A stretch of 64,000 nucleotides of DNA from an uncultured Ruegeria sp. (GTDB taxonomy: Bacteria; Pseudomonadota; Alphaproteobacteria; Rhodobacterales; Rhodobacteraceae): NCBI RefSeq assembly GCF_947504215.1, contig NZ_CANNGO010000010.1, positions 1-64,000 of the forward strand, written 5' to 3'. The notes below the pieces were generated by a model that saw only the letters and a list, made by a program, of their open reading frames with translations, ran no database searches and was not told the origin of the DNA. Positions within the stretch are counted from its first letter, which is position 1, and every line of letters begins with the position of its first letter. The translations under genes were made by a program, and so were the position numbers. This document shows positions 1 to 11,372 of this stretch, in pieces.

Positions 1-71
1 TTACCACCAATCTCCTGGATCGGCTGCTTAATGGCCTCTCGGGCAATCTCAATGTCAGATTTATAACTCAT
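1..71 (-). CDS. fhs: Formate--tetrahydrofolate ligase, N-terminal fragment (cut by window edge)
   Basis: Only the first 23 codons are inside the window; the gene runs off the left edge. The translated start MSYKSDIEIAREAIKQPIQE matches the very conserved N terminus of formyltetrahydrofolate synthetase, which joins formate to tetrahydrofolate using ATP in cytosolic one-carbon metabolism. The start is the ATG at 71. An in-frame ATG 37 codons upstream (at 182) also exists, but the family normally begins at MSYKSD. The identification rests on a short match, so it is good but not certain. A formate dehydrogenase sits at the other end of the window, but nothing links the two transcriptionally. Confidence 0.8.
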   Translation of the reverse strand, partial: MSYKSDIEIAREAIKQPIQEIGG

Positions 72-237
72 GTGGGCAAGGTCCCTGATTGAATGCCGCG
101 CAAAACCGACGCGGTGCGCCGACGATGTGCAATCCATACCGTTGTGTACAATCTCGATGGTTGTGGATTCCGACATTTTCATGCCGCGAAACGGCGTTGG
201 GGCATGTCTGTCGCTTGCAATCGGAAACGAGAGGGGG

Positions 238-813
238 CTATGGCGTCCAATTTCGCTGGTCGGGCACGAACAGCGTCATCGTGTCCCCCAGTTGAAGCAC
301 CCCGGGTCGTTCCACCCAGGCTGTTACACCACGACGCCCTTCTGCTGCGGGTTTGAACGCCGCGCCGTGCCCAGGTTGATCCGCTTCGATCTCGCGCCCG
401 GGCAAAACGCAGGGACGATTTTCCATATCAACCGTTATTGTCAGACCGTTGGCGGCCTGTAACCGAGAGGATGGTGGAATATGGGTGAAGTCGGGGATTC
501 CACTCAAAACAATCGAAGCCCCCAGATGCGAGGGATCCAGTTGGTCCAGACCCATCTCACGCGCAATCGCATCAAGTTCCTCAGCCGATAGAACAGAAAG
601 CTGGCGGACGTTTCGGATTTCGGTGCCTTGCGGATAGACGTTCTTAACCCGCACGCAGGATGCACGATTCAGGCCTTCGTGACGGGCTCCGCTGTCACCC
701 GCGAACCCAAGGCTTACCCCGTTCACCGCTTGGGCGCGCAAAGACTTGGCGGCAGGGACATGACCCAGCCAAACCACTTCAGCTACAAACTCTGTTTCAC
801 GCAAGACCGGCAT
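238..813 (-). CDS. MOSC domain-containing protein
   Basis: A 191-residue protein resembling the MOSC (molybdenum cofactor sulfurase C-terminal) family, small cytosolic proteins thought to carry sulfur or to work with molybdenum enzymes. The region from about residue 40 to 185 fits the beta-barrel domain, and the conserved cysteine appears in an ENRPC segment near residue 132, which in the family is the sulfur-carrying residue. It lies downstream of ftsH on the same strand, separated by a rho-independent terminator, and just upstream of fhs. The substrate or partner cannot be told from sequence. Confidence 0.75.
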   Translation of the reverse strand: MPVLRETEFVAEVVWLGHVPAAKSLRAQAVNGVSLGFAGDSGARHEGLNRASCVRVKNVYPQGTEIRNVRQLSVLSAEELDAIAREMGLDQLDPSHLGASIVLSGIPDFTHIPPSSRLQAANGLTITVDMENRPCVLPGREIEADQPGHGAAFKPAAEGRRGVTAWVERPGVLQLGDTMTLFVPDQRNWTP

Positions 814-872
814 GTGAACCCCATCGGAAGATACTCGCCCGCCATATTGACCTGATGCGATCTGATGAAAAG

Positions 873-906
873 CGAAAATGAAAAGACCCGGGACAAGGCC
901 CGGGTC
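873..906 (-). terminator. Rho-independent terminator after ftsH
   Basis: A GC-rich stem GACCCGGG / CCCGGGTC with a six-base loop (885-906), followed on the minus strand by a T-rich tail (TTTTCATTTT). It lies 8 bases beyond the ftsH stop codon and ends the long leftward cell-envelope block. Confidence 0.85.
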
Positions 907-913
907 TCTGTCA

Positions 914-2830
<1,917 letters not shown>

Positions 2831-2906
2831 GGAAATTCTCCCAAAAGATTACGGCAGATGGGGATCTGCCGAGTTACTTCTTAAAATAGAGAGGATTGCG
2901 GCAGGT

Positions 2907-4166
2907 TCAATGCGATAAAAGCAACGTGTGAAACTCGGGCCAATCCGAGGCCAGTTCCGCGCGCCACCCGTTTGAATGCCCTGCCAATGGTGCAGCAAGC
3001 AGGTCGGTCCCTTGCCAGATCGAAGGTGATGACTTTAACGCAAGGCGCGGTCTGCCGGTTACACGCCAGTCCGGCAGCTGCAACAGGCCGCCCTCTCCAA
3101 GACCCCGAATTTCGGCCGTTTCCACCTTGGGCCCAGAGAAAACCCACCGTCCGTCCCAGCGTTCGCCGAGCGGGGCAGAAAGCCCTTCAATGGCCCCGAA
3201 TTCCCTGCAAATCCAAGCTTTATTACCCTGCGGCACCACAAGGCAGCCCCCAATCGAGCCCGCTTGCCCACTCCGAACGGCCTTTAACGCCTGCGCAACC
3301 GTTGTTCGGCGCGGCGGATACCCTGCCCCAGAAATCCACAGGACGGCCCCTACCAAAATGCGCCGCTGAATTTCATCAGGCAGAGCGCCAAATCCTGCGC
3401 GATCCAGCACCACATCACCGTCGTTCACAGATGCGATTTTTCGCGCGGATTCCTGCGCATATACAGCTAAGGCCTCACGCGCTTGTGCAAGGTTTTCTGC
3501 AACCCTCGTCAAGACTTCCGGCGTAATTCCCGCAGGTTCAAGATCCTGCAAGGCTTTTCGCGCCTTTATCCGGTCAAACCGCATGTCCTGATTCGAAGGG
3601 TCTTCGATCCAACCAACATCGATCTCGGTCAGGTAATTGCGCAACCTTTGGCGGGTCACATCCAATAGCGGACGGAGCAACTGAACCCCACCCTGAGAGC
3701 GCGTGGCCGACATAGCCGACAGCCCTGTTACACCCGCGGCGCGCGCCAAGCGCATCAAAACGGTTTCAGCCTGATCGTCTGCGGTATGTCCCAAAGCAAT
3801 GGCGGCTACGTCCTGATCACGCGCCCACTTTGTCAGCAAAGAATACCGGGCCTGACGGGCCTGATCCTGCAAGTTGCCTGTCTGGTCCCAATCTTGCCAA
3901 CGCAGTGTATCGTGCGAGATCCCCAATCTCTGAGCTTGTCTCGCAACCGTCTGCGCCTCATCTGCTGATGCGGCGCGTAATCCGTGATCAACTGTAGCGA
4001 CCCGCAGTTCGATCCCGTCCGCTTGCGCAATCTCGTTCAAAAGATGCATCAGCGCGACGGAATCACCCCCCCCCGAAACGGCGATGCCAAGACGGCGCGG
4101 CAGGACCTTGGGAAGTCGCGCGCGAAGGTCAGATCTTAAGCTGTCGGCGTGGCTGGTCAAGAACAC
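2907..4166 (-). CDS. tilS: tRNA(Ile)-lysidine synthase
   Basis: A 419-residue PP-loop ATPase that converts C34 of the CAU-anticodon tRNA-Ile to lysidine so that it reads AUA; essential in most bacteria. The ATP-binding SGGGDS motif is at residues 31-36, and the adenylation domain runs to about residue 220, followed by the less conserved C-terminal tRNA-binding region. The start overlaps the 3' end of cpoB by 10 bases, implying translational coupling. The tol-pal-cpoB-tilS-ftsH order is common in alphaproteobacteria. Confidence 0.95.
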   Translation of the reverse strand: MFLTSHADSLRSDLRARLPKVLPRRLGIAVSGGGDSVALMHLLNEIAQADGIELRVATVDHGLRAASADEAQTVARQAQRLGISHDTLRWQDWDQTGNLQDQARQARYSLLTKWARDQDVAAIALGHTADDQAETVLMRLARAAGVTGLSAMSATRSQGGVQLLRPLLDVTRQRLRNYLTEIDVGWIEDPSNQDMRFDRIKARKALQDLEPAGITPEVLTRVAENLAQAREALAVYAQESARKIASVNDGDVVLDRAGFGALPDEIQRRILVGAVLWISGAGYPPRRTTVAQALKAVRSGQAGSIGGCLVVPQGNKAWICREFGAIEGLSAPLGERWDGRWVFSGPKVETAEIRGLGEGGLLQLPDWRVTGRPRLALKSSPSIWQGTDLLAAPLAGHSNGWRAELASDWPEFHTLLLSH

Positions 4167-4981
4167 CCCAGCGACGACATCTCCTGCGTGGCGCTTGATG
4201 CGGTTGCCGAGGATGGGAAGCGCACACCAACTTCGCTGAGCGTGATGCAGGCCTGATCGGTTTGCCCCAGACGCCCCAGAGCGGCGCCAAGTTCAAACAA
4301 AGCCTCGGGCGCAAACGTCCCTTCGGAATCGCCCGTAAAGCTGGCAAGAAAGGCCCGTGCCGCCTCGCGCGTGTCGCCCATCCCTTCCAGCGCCTGACCG
4401 CGTTTCAGGTTTGCTTCAGGCGCCAATGGGCTGCCGGGGTATGACGTGTCAAACTGCGAAAACAAGGTGGCCGCGGCTTGAAAATCACCATCCGCCAGCG
4501 CCTGAGATGCCGCGTCGAAATCGGCTCGCTCACCAACGGCCAGTTCAACTTGATCACTTGGGTTTGGATCAGTCGGTTGTACCGACGGCAGGTTTTCTGT
4601 TCCGCTATCTCCGCCTAGCGTTGGGGTTTCCTCGGTCGAAATATCGCAATTCGGCTCCAACTCACAAAGCCGAAACTCCATATCTCCGATCCGATTTGTG
4701 CCATCTGTGACAACATTCTGCACACGTTGGTTCAATTGTTCTGTCTGACGCGTCAGGCGCTGAAGCTCGGCCTCGATTGCGTCGACCCGTTCAAGGACCG
4801 AACTGCCGGAGAGGTTCGGCGCTGGCGACCCGGTCGTTGAAAACTCGCGCTTGAGGCGTTGAATTTCGACGTGTAACACCGTCAGTTCCTGCCGGATATC
4901 CGCCAGCGTCTGTTGATCTTGCGCTTGTGCTACGCCGACTGTCGCCATGACTGCGGCCAAGACCCATCCTGCAACTCGCAT
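4157..4981 (-). CDS. cpoB: Tol-Pal accessory protein CpoB (YbgF)
   Basis: A 274-residue periplasmic protein. A signal peptide (residues 1-20, cleavage after an AQA site) is followed by a predicted coiled coil rich in Gln, Glu and Leu (about 22-100), an acidic Pro/Thr linker, and a C-terminal TPR-like region (about 150-274) with the typical repeating Gly/Ala/Tyr pattern. In E. coli CpoB trimerises through the coiled coil and links the Tol machine with peptidoglycan synthesis. Its place directly after pal supports the call. It overlaps tilS. Confidence 0.92.
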   Translation of the reverse strand: MRVAGWVLAAVMATVGVAQAQDQQTLADIRQELTVLHVEIQRLKREFSTTGSPAPNLSGSSVLERVDAIEAELQRLTRQTEQLNQRVQNVVTDGTNRIGDMEFRLCELEPNCDISTEETPTLGGDSGTENLPSVQPTDPNPSDQVELAVGERADFDAASQALADGDFQAAATLFSQFDTSYPGSPLAPEANLKRGQALEGMGDTREAARAFLASFTGDSEGTFAPEALFELGAALGRLGQTDQACITLSEVGVRFPSSATASSATQEMSSLGCS

Positions 4982-4985
4982 TGTC

Positions 4986-5489
4986 TTACCCCAATGTTGA
5001 ACCGGTCAGCACCGTCACCGCGCGACGGTTCTTGGAATAGCATTCCTCGGTGCTGCATATCTCGATCGGGCGTTCCTTGCCATAGCTGACGGTTTGCAAA
5101 CGGTTGCCCGCAACCCCGCGTGAGATCAGGAATTCCCGCGCTGCGTTTGCCCGACGTGCGCCCAGAGCAAGGTTGTATTCACGGGTGCCTTGTTCGTCCG
5201 CGTGACCTTCGATTTTGGCTACATAATCCGGGTTCGCCAAAAGCCATTCGGCCTGCCCCTGCAAGGTGGTTTTGGCCTGCGGCGTCAATGTCGACTGATC
5301 TACCGAGAACAGGACACGGTCGCCGACCGTCTGCTGGAAATACGCGGGCGAGCGCGGATCACTGGGTGAGCCCGGCACAATCGCACCGCTGCCACCAGCG
5401 CCACCACCCAGTGCCGAAGGATCATTGTTTGAACAGGCGGCGATCACACTCAGCGCGCCCAATGCCAGGATTTTGCCCAATACGTTCAT
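4986..5489 (-). CDS. pal: Peptidoglycan-associated lipoprotein Pal
   Basis: A 167-residue outer-membrane lipoprotein that binds peptidoglycan and TolB. The N terminus has a lipoprotein signal with a lipobox ending IAAC (lipid-bearing Cys19). After a Gly/Ser/Pro-rich linker, an OmpA-like domain occupies about residues 55-165, with the conserved GHADEQGTREYNLALGARRA segment that contacts the peptide stem of peptidoglycan. A GAGG ribosome site precedes the ATG. Only 4 bases separate it from cpoB. Confidence 0.97.
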   Translation of the reverse strand: MNVLGKILALGALSVIAACSNNDPSALGGGAGGSGAIVPGSPSDPRSPAYFQQTVGDRVLFSVDQSTLTPQAKTTLQGQAEWLLANPDYVAKIEGHADEQGTREYNLALGARRANAAREFLISRGVAGNRLQTVSYGKERPIEICSTEECYSKNRRAVTVLTGSTLG

Positions 5490-5572
5490 TTCAAGTGCCT
5501 CGTGTTTTGATTATTGCCGCCTGTTTACCACAGCGACGGATTGTTGTGAACTTTGCCGCGCCCAAGCGGCGA

Positions 5573-6892
5573 TCAATTTTGCAGTGGCCCCCAGGACGGA
5601 TCGCTGCCGCCATCCGGCGTCCGTACTGGCCGCAGATTGCGGCCCGAGATATCCACCGAGTACAACGTGGCGCGGCCGCTGGCACCCTGCGTCTCGCGGG
5701 TGAACATAATCACCCGACCATTGGGGGACCATGTTGGGCCTTCATCCAGGAAAGAGGATGTCAGCAACCGTTCTTCATCCCCATTTGTCCGCATGACACC
5801 GATATGGAACCGGCCTTTGTTCTGCTTGGTAAAGGCAATTAGATCCCCACGCGGCGACCATACGGGGGTGCCATAGCGCCCCTGCCCAAAGCTGATGCGC
5901 GTCGCCTCGCCGCCATTGGCTGGCATGACATAAAGCTGTGGTGTCCCCGAACGGTCGCTTTCGAACACGATCTGACTGCCATCCGGTGAATAGCTTGGCG
6001 CGGTCTCGATCGCTGGCGTATTGGTGAGCCGCGCACTTTGACCCGAGGCCAGATCCATCCTCCAAAGATCCGTATTTCCGCCCTGGATCAGCGAATACAC
6101 AATTGATCTCCCATCAGGTGAGAACCGGGGCGAAAAGCTCATGGTGCCGTCTTGGGTTCTCAGTTCTTGGCGCTGCACGCTGCCTACATCCAGAACATAG
6201 ATGCGCGGGCTGCCGCTTTCGTAGCTGGTGTATAGCAGCCGGTCGCCAGAGGGCGAAAACCGCGGCGCAAGCACAATCGCAGCGCTGTCCGTCAGATATT
6301 GCACATTTGCGCCGTCGTAATCCATGATCGCCAAACGCTTGAGCCGTTGGTTCTTAGGCCCGCTTTCCGAGACAAACGCGACACGGCTGTCAAAGTAACC
6401 GCCTTCACCTGTGATCCGGCTGTAGACCTGATCGGCTACCTTGTGCGCCATGCGCCGCCAGCCATCGGTTGTTCCGGCCAGTTGCAGACCATCCCCTAGT
6501 TCCTGACCCGAGAACACATCCCAAACCCGAAACCGAACAGTCAGGCGCTCACCCGAAACGTTGACCGCACCTGTAACAAGAGCCTGAGCATTGATCGCCT
6601 TCCAGTCCGCAAACTGAACCGGAGCGTCAAAGCTGCTGACCCGGCTGATGAACGCATCCGAGGATATTTCCCGGAACAGCCCTGTTCCCGTCAAATCCGC
6701 GGCAACGACCCGAGAGATATCCGTGGCGTATTGCGCGGCAGATGCACCATCAGGCACGAAGTTCGGAACGGCAAAGGGCATGGGTTCGATGATCCCTTCG
6801 TCGATTTCCAGACGAAGGGGGCCACTCTGAGCGTGTACCGGTGCCGACAAAAGCGTCAGGCCAAGAACGAGGCTTGTCAGAAGTTTCATCAT
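5573..6892 (-). CDS. tolB: Tol-Pal system beta-propeller protein TolB
   Basis: A 439-residue periplasmic protein with a signal peptide (cleavage near residue 21, VHA-QS) followed by the TolB N-terminal domain and a six-bladed beta-propeller (about residues 190-430) in which YSPDGS / FSPDGR-type blade motifs recur. It shuttles between TolA and Pal during envelope constriction. The start overlaps the tolA stop in an ATGATGA arrangement; the second ATG at 6889 could equally be used. Confidence 0.97.
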   Translation of the reverse strand: MMKLLTSLVLGLTLLSAPVHAQSGPLRLEIDEGIIEPMPFAVPNFVPDGASAAQYATDISRVVAADLTGTGLFREISSDAFISRVSSFDAPVQFADWKAINAQALVTGAVNVSGERLTVRFRVWDVFSGQELGDGLQLAGTTDGWRRMAHKVADQVYSRITGEGGYFDSRVAFVSESGPKNQRLKRLAIMDYDGANVQYLTDSAAIVLAPRFSPSGDRLLYTSYESGSPRIYVLDVGSVQRQELRTQDGTMSFSPRFSPDGRSIVYSLIQGGNTDLWRMDLASGQSARLTNTPAIETAPSYSPDGSQIVFESDRSGTPQLYVMPANGGEATRISFGQGRYGTPVWSPRGDLIAFTKQNKGRFHIGVMRTNGDEERLLTSSFLDEGPTWSPNGRVIMFTRETQGASGRATLYSVDISGRNLRPVRTPDGGSDPSWGPLQN

Positions 6893-7992
6893 TTGATCCG
6901 CATCCTCTCGGGATTGAATGTAATCTCAATATCCTGCCACTGGTCGTATTTGTCAGCAGGCAGATCGTAGCCTTTCGACCCGCAGCGTAAAACCGCGCGT
7001 CGCGCGGCCTCGTAAGCTTGGCCCTCAGCAGCGGACGACCCACCAGAACTGTCCAGCTTGCGCACACTGTTGCCCACAACTGTGCCGTCTCGGTTCAGCG
7101 AAAAACCAACCACGACCACCACGTTCAGGGCATCCGTCGAAAGTGACCCGACATTCCAACAGCGCGAAACAGCTACGCGCATCGCATCCTTTTCGCCGCT
7201 GGTCAGCGGTGGGCCCGAAGGTTCTGTGCCCCCCTCCAGCGCTTCGGCCAACGCATCATTGATCGCCGCTTCGTCATTCTGCGAAGGCGTTTCCGGCGCT
7301 GGCTCAGGTGCTTCTGCTACAACCGGCTCGGCCGGAGGTGTCGGTCTGTTGGGCCGTACCCGCGGACGCGGCGACGTTCGAGGCGATTGTTCTTCGGTTT
7401 CTTCGGCCTCGGTCACAATTTCGGGCGCGGCTTCTTCCGGTGCTGTCTGATCCTGCTGTTCCTGCTGCGTTTCCGCGCCCTCATCAAGGGAAACAGGCGG
7501 TGTTTCAACGTCATCCGGTTTCGCTTCGGAGGGCGGTGGCGCAATGGCTTCTGGTGCAACCCGGTCCGCCGGGCGCGGCTGTGCCTCGGGCCCCGGAGGG
7601 ACAGGAAGTGCGGCGGTTTCGGTTTCAGGTTCGATCAGAACCGGCAGTTCTTCAATCACTTCGGGCTCAGGAGGTGCTTCGACCGTTTCCGGTTCCGCCT
7701 CCGGCTCAGGTTCGGTCGGCGTTACCGGTTCGGGGCGCGGTTGTTGCTCCTGAACAGGTTCCGGCGCGTTGGCCTCGGGCTCTGGCTCTTCGGGCTGTTG
7801 CAAAGTGCTGGGCGGGGTCGGCACCTCGGGCGCGTTGCGCTGTGCAGTCAAGGCCGCAAATTGTTCCGCGCTAATCACAGACACATCCTGTACGGCCATA
7901 GGCAGCGGTTCGGACTTGAAGGTCCCGCCGAACAGCGCCCATCCAATCAAACTCACATGAGCAATCGCTGAAATCTTGGTGCCGGTGTCCAC
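6889..7992 (-). CDS. tolA: TolA-like envelope-spanning protein
   Basis: A 367-residue inner-membrane-anchored protein. One N-terminal helix (about 5-24) is followed by a long, strongly acidic Pro/Glu-rich segment (about 40-230) and a C-terminal globular domain (about 255-365) of the TolA/TonB type ending in FNPERMRIK. The middle region differs from the Ala/Lys-rich helix of enterobacterial TolA and instead looks like the extended PE-rich spacer common in alphaproteobacteria. The start is GTG at 7992 with GAGG upstream. Position between tolR and tolB supports TolA rather than TonB. Confidence 0.9.
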   Translation of the reverse strand: MDTGTKISAIAHVSLIGWALFGGTFKSEPLPMAVQDVSVISAEQFAALTAQRNAPEVPTPPSTLQQPEEPEPEANAPEPVQEQQPRPEPVTPTEPEPEAEPETVEAPPEPEVIEELPVLIEPETETAALPVPPGPEAQPRPADRVAPEAIAPPPSEAKPDDVETPPVSLDEGAETQQEQQDQTAPEEAAPEIVTEAEETEEQSPRTSPRPRVRPNRPTPPAEPVVAEAPEPAPETPSQNDEAAINDALAEALEGGTEPSGPPLTSGEKDAMRVAVSRCWNVGSLSTDALNVVVVVGFSLNRDGTVVGNSVRKLDSSGGSSAAEGQAYEAARRAVLRCGSKGYDLPADKYDQWQDIEITFNPERMRIK

Positions 7993-8001
7993 CGTGCGAC
8001 C

Positions 8002-8478
8002 TCACTCTCCACCATCATCCAGCGTCGGGCCACCGGTATCGGTCACAAGGCCCACATTGGAAAACCCACCCGCATTCAACGCGCCCATGACCTGCATGAC
8101 CTGCGAATAGGGTATTGCACCATCAGCCCGCAGGAACACGCGGTCGCTGCTGCGTTCTGCTGCAATCGCACGCAGTTTGCCAATCAACTCTTCGCGCAAA
8201 ACGTCTGTGGTCTGGATCTGTACCAAGCCTTCCGCAGTCAAGGTCACTGTCAGCGGTTCTTCATTATCCCCGGGCAGCGCACTGGCCGCAGTCTTGGGCA
8301 AGTCGACGGGTACACCAACGGTTAACAAAGGTGCGGCAACCATGAAGATGATCAACAACACCAGCATGACATCGACAAAGGGGGTTACGTTGATCTCAGC
8401 CATCGGCTGCGCACGACCCCGACGCCGCCCGCGTCTGCGGCCATTGCCACCCGACGGTTGCTGTACCGCGGCCCCCAT
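8002..8478 (-). CDS. tolR: Biopolymer transporter TolR (ExbD family)
   Basis: A 158-residue inner-membrane protein of the TolQ-TolR proton-driven motor. A basic N terminus (GRRRGRRRGR) leads into the INVTPFVDVMLVLLIIFMV segment, the single membrane helix carrying the conserved Asp used for proton flow, followed by a periplasmic domain. I place the start at the ATG at 8478, one base past the tolQ stop; a longer frame upstream runs back inside tolQ and adds no family sequence. Confidence 0.95.
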   Translation of the reverse strand: MGAAVQQPSGGNGRRRGRRRGRAQPMAEINVTPFVDVMLVLLIIFMVAAPLLTVGVPVDLPKTAASALPGDNEEPLTVTLTAEGLVQIQTTDVLREELIGKLRAIAAERSSDRVFLRADGAIPYSQVMQVMGALNAGGFSNVGLVTDTGGPTLDDGGE

Positions 8479-8479
8479 G

Positions 8480-9175
8480 TCAGCTGTCCAACTGACGCGA
8501 CAGGATGGTGGCGAACTCGTCGGCGAACGCCTCATAGCCACCAACGATGCGATCACTGTCTGCGCTGAGTTTGTTGTAGAATATCACCGCCGGAATCGCG
8601 GCCAGCAGCCCCAAACCGGTGGCCAGCAAAGCTTCGGCAATGCCGGGTGCAACAACTGCTAGGTTGGTATTCTGCTGCTCGGCGATTTCGATGAAGGCGT
8701 TCATGATACCCCAAACGGTTCCGAACAGGCCGATAAACGGTGCGGTTGACCCCACGGTCGCCAGGATCGGCAGACCTTTCTGCAGTGTTTCCGCCTCTTT
8801 TGCGATGGCAACATCCATTGACCGATCAATCCGCGCCGTGGCACCTGCGATCAACCCGCCATCGTTTCGGTGCGACCTGCGCCATTCGATCATGCCTGAC
8901 GCAAAAATCTTCTCGGAACTGCCATCGGGCCTTGATCCGATCTGTTCGAACAGCTCGTCCAGCGGATTCCCGGACCAGAAGGATTCATCGAATATCTGCG
9001 CCTCACGACGTGCAGATCGATAGTTGATGAGTTTCTGTATGATGATCGCCCAAGACCAGCCCGACGCGACGACCAGCATCAGCATCACCAGTTTGACGAT
9101 GAAAGTCGCGCGGGCAAACAGCCCCCACATGGAGAAGTCGATCTCCTGCGCCAGCGCCAGCGTTTCAGCTTCCAT
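8480..9175 (-). CDS. tolQ: Tol-Pal system protein TolQ
   Basis: A 231-residue inner-membrane protein of the MotA/TolQ/ExbB family with three membrane helices (about 15-40, 135-160 and 170-195). The conserved VGSTAPFIGLFGTVWGIM segment near residues 141-158 is the proton-channel signature. It heads the tolQRAB-pal-cpoB block; ybgC lies 107 bases upstream on the same strand. Confidence 0.97.
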   Translation of the reverse strand: MEAETLALAQEIDFSMWGLFARATFIVKLVMLMLVVASGWSWAIIIQKLINYRSARREAQIFDESFWSGNPLDELFEQIGSRPDGSSEKIFASGMIEWRRSHRNDGGLIAGATARIDRSMDVAIAKEAETLQKGLPILATVGSTAPFIGLFGTVWGIMNAFIEIAEQQNTNLAVVAPGIAEALLATGLGLLAAIPAVIFYNKLSADSDRIVGGYEAFADEFATILSRQLDS

Positions 9176-9237
9176 GAACCTGCTCTTTTTTGCCTGACGG
9201 CCGTTTGTTTGGCCTTATTTTGCCAGACGCTAACGCA

Positions 9238-9257
9238 GTTGGCCCCGAAAAGCCAAC
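9238..9257. other. Inverted repeat in the ybgC-tolQ gap
   Basis: Arms GTTGGC and GCCAAC separated by 8 bases, in the 107-base interval between ybgC and tolQ. No T run follows on the minus strand, so it does not look like a terminator. It may be an mRNA structure in the tolQ leader or chance. Confidence 0.35.
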
Positions 9258-9282
9258 AGAACCACCCCGGTCCCGCAATTTG

Positions 9283-9666
9283 TTACATCAATGCGCGAAT
9301 CTCTGCCGGAAGGCGGATCGGTTTACCGGCGCGGTTGATGCAAACGGCCGTGACTGTGGCACGAAAAATCTCGGTTTCTCCGCGCCGAACACTCTGTGAC
9401 ATGGTCAGACGCACACCCGACAGCGAGACAACATCCGTCTCAACCACCAACTCGTCCTCGAACTTCGCTGGCGCGAGGTAATCCGCCTCGACCCGGCGCA
9501 CGACCCAGACGACCCCTTCCTCGCGCATCGCGTTCTGGTCATTGCCCAGCTTGCGTACCCAGTCCGAGCGGGCACGTTCGATGTAACGCAGGTAGTTCGC
9601 ATGGTAAACGACCCCGCCCATGTCTGTATCTTCATAATATACCCGGACAGGATAGGTATGTGTCAT
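9283..9666 (-). CDS. ybgC: Tol-Pal-associated acyl-CoA thioesterase YbgC
   Basis: A 127-residue hotdog-fold thioesterase. The catalytic-type motif YYEDTDMGGVVYHANYLRY occupies residues 10-28, with the Asp used in the 4-hydroxybenzoyl-CoA thioesterase family. YbgC hydrolyses short or acyl-carrier-protein thioesters and is linked to phospholipid metabolism at the inner membrane. Position just upstream of tolQ is the usual one. It overlaps the upstream hypothetical gene by 4 bases. Confidence 0.95.
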   Translation of the reverse strand: MTHTYPVRVYYEDTDMGGVVYHANYLRYIERARSDWVRKLGNDQNAMREEGVVWVVRRVEADYLAPAKFEDELVVETDVVSLSGVRLTMSQSVRRGETEIFRATVTAVCINRAGKPIRLPAEIRALM

Positions 9667-10292
9667 TGCTGTTGCTCCAGCCGGGCAAACAGCCTGAGCG
9701 CATGGGACTTGTCCCGCGCTGCCCCCGGCAAAACCGGATCATAAGCGGCACGGATCACCCCGGCAATATCGGGACGCAAGATCGTTGCATCGCCCGCAAC
9801 CGCCAAGGGTGATGCGTCGCGAAAGGCAGTGTCCGACCACAGCAGGGCTGTCTGGACCACTTGGCTCAGCGCAAGAGTCTCAGCCGGAACGTCTGACAAT
9901 TCGGCATCCATGCGTAGAAACACAAATGCCGCGCGGATCGCGCCGTCCTCTTCGAACCGGAAGATGCGATACTGATTGGCGTCCGCCGCGACCAAACGTT
10001 CAACCAGCGGTCCGAGATCCGGGATTAGACGATCCAGATCCGGCACGTCGGTCAATTCCCGCCAGTCCCGAAAAAAGAAGACCATGCAATTTGCGCCCAG
10101 CTCGGGGTCCGTCTCGGCCATTTTGTGGCCTGCCAAAGCTACGACTGCCTCGAAAGCACCTTTCACCGTGGCCAACGTTTTATCTTCGACGCCAAAAACA
10201 ATCGGCACGATGGGGCGACCCCACCGCGCGAACAGAAACTCACCGCTTTCGCGTGTAAAAAGCGCTTCGATCTCGTCAGGTGTCACACCCAA
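9663..10292 (-). CDS. Conserved hypothetical protein between ruvB and ybgC
   Basis: A 209-residue protein with no signal peptide or membrane helix that I can see. It is rich in hydrophobic beta-type segments and acidic residues, with one FFFRDW segment near residue 71. I do not recognise a family motif. Its stop overlaps the ybgC start by 4 bases (translational coupling) and it starts 56 bases past ruvB, so it is co-transcribed with the Tol-Pal block. A function in envelope homeostasis is possible only by position. Confidence 0.75.
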   Translation of the reverse strand: MGVTPDEIEALFTRESGEFLFARWGRPIVPIVFGVEDKTLATVKGAFEAVVALAGHKMAETDPELGANCMVFFFRDWRELTDVPDLDRLIPDLGPLVERLVAADANQYRIFRFEEDGAIRAAFVFLRMDAELSDVPAETLALSQVVQTALLWSDTAFRDASPLAVAGDATILRPDIAGVIRAAYDPVLPGAARDKSHALRLFARLEQQQ

Positions 10293-10348
10293 TCCTTCAT
10301 CTTTTCAAAATACTCTCGCCGAAGGCATAAAATCTCTAAGATGCGGCT

Positions 10349-11368
10349 TCAACCAAACAAATCGTTTTGGCCTTTGGGTGCAGCCATACCAAGATGCGTC
10401 CAAGCTTTTTGCGCCAGCATCCGGCCGCGAGGCGTACGCTGGATCAGGCCCTGCTGCAACAGGAAGGGTTCAATCACATCTTCCAACGAGTCCCGGCTTT
10501 CGGACAGCGCCGCAGACAGCGTCTCAATCCCCACGGGACCACCCGCGTAGTTTTCGGCGATCAGCTTCAGATATCGACGATCCGCTCCATCCAGACCCAA
10601 GTTATCGACACCCAATCGCGTCAGGGCACCATCCGCCAGATCCCGCGTGATCCGCCCATCTCCTTCGACGATGGCAAAATCAACAACCCGCCGAAGCAGC
10701 CTGCCAGCGATCCGTGGCGTGCCGCGCGACCGTCGCGCAATTTCCCACGCACCATCATCATCCGCTGGCGCGCCCAACTTGCGCGCATTTCGCGTGACAA
10801 TCTCGTGCAACTCATCAATCTCATAGAATTGCAACCGTGTCGGAATACCAAATCGATCGCGTAATGGTGTGGTCAACAGACCCATCCGTGTGGTCGCACC
10901 AACCAGCGTGAAAGGCTGCAATTCGATCCGCACCGTCCGCGCAGCCGGACCTTCGCCAATTACCAGATCCAGCTCGAAATCCTCCATCGCAGGATAGAGC
11001 ACCTCTTCGACCGCCGGGTTCAGGCGGTGGATTTCGTCGATGAACAGCACATCGCGGGCTTCAAGATTGGTCAGAATCGCCGCCAGATCGCCGGCCTTGG
11101 CCAGCACCGGCCCCGAAGTCATGCGGAAATTCACGCCCAGCTCGCGCGCTATGATCTGCGCCAACGTCGTCTTGCCCAGCCCTGGAGGGCCGTGAAACAG
11201 CGTGTGATCCATCGCCTCACCGCGTTGACGGGCGGATTGGATGAAAATGCGCAGGTTGGCACGGGCTTCGGCCTGACCGATGAAATCATCCAATGTCTGC
11301 GGTCGCAAGGCGCGGTCATTGTCTTCCGGCAACGGCTCTGGGCGCAGGGTGGGATCGACGTCTACCAT
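10349..11368 (-). CDS. ruvB: Holliday junction branch migration ATPase RuvB
   Basis: A 339-residue AAA+ motor that drives Holliday junction branch migration with RuvA. Walker [10 protein letters not shown] is near residue 60, Walker B FIDEIH near residue 110, sensor and arginine-finger region [18 protein letters not shown] near 155-172, and a winged-helix DNA-binding domain forms the C terminus. It is 4 bases downstream of ruvA. Confidence 0.98.
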   Translation of the reverse strand: MVDVDPTLRPEPLPEDNDRALRPQTLDDFIGQAEARANLRIFIQSARQRGEAMDHTLFHGPPGLGKTTLAQIIARELGVNFRMTSGPVLAKAGDLAAILTNLEARDVLFIDEIHRLNPAVEEVLYPAMEDFELDLVIGEGPAARTVRIELQPFTLVGATTRMGLLTTPLRDRFGIPTRLQFYEIDELHEIVTRNARKLGAPADDDGAWEIARRSRGTPRIAGRLLRRVVDFAIVEGDGRITRDLADGALTRLGVDNLGLDGADRRYLKLIAENYAGGPVGIETLSAALSESRDSLEDVIEPFLLQQGLIQRTPRGRMLAQKAWTHLGMAAPKGQNDLFG

Positions 11369-11372
11369 TCAC

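Noticed and set aside
7387-7971. Arg-rich 194-codon frame on the plus strand opposite tolA
   Set aside because: It is the complement of the Pro/Glu-rich region of tolA and has the skewed composition expected of that.
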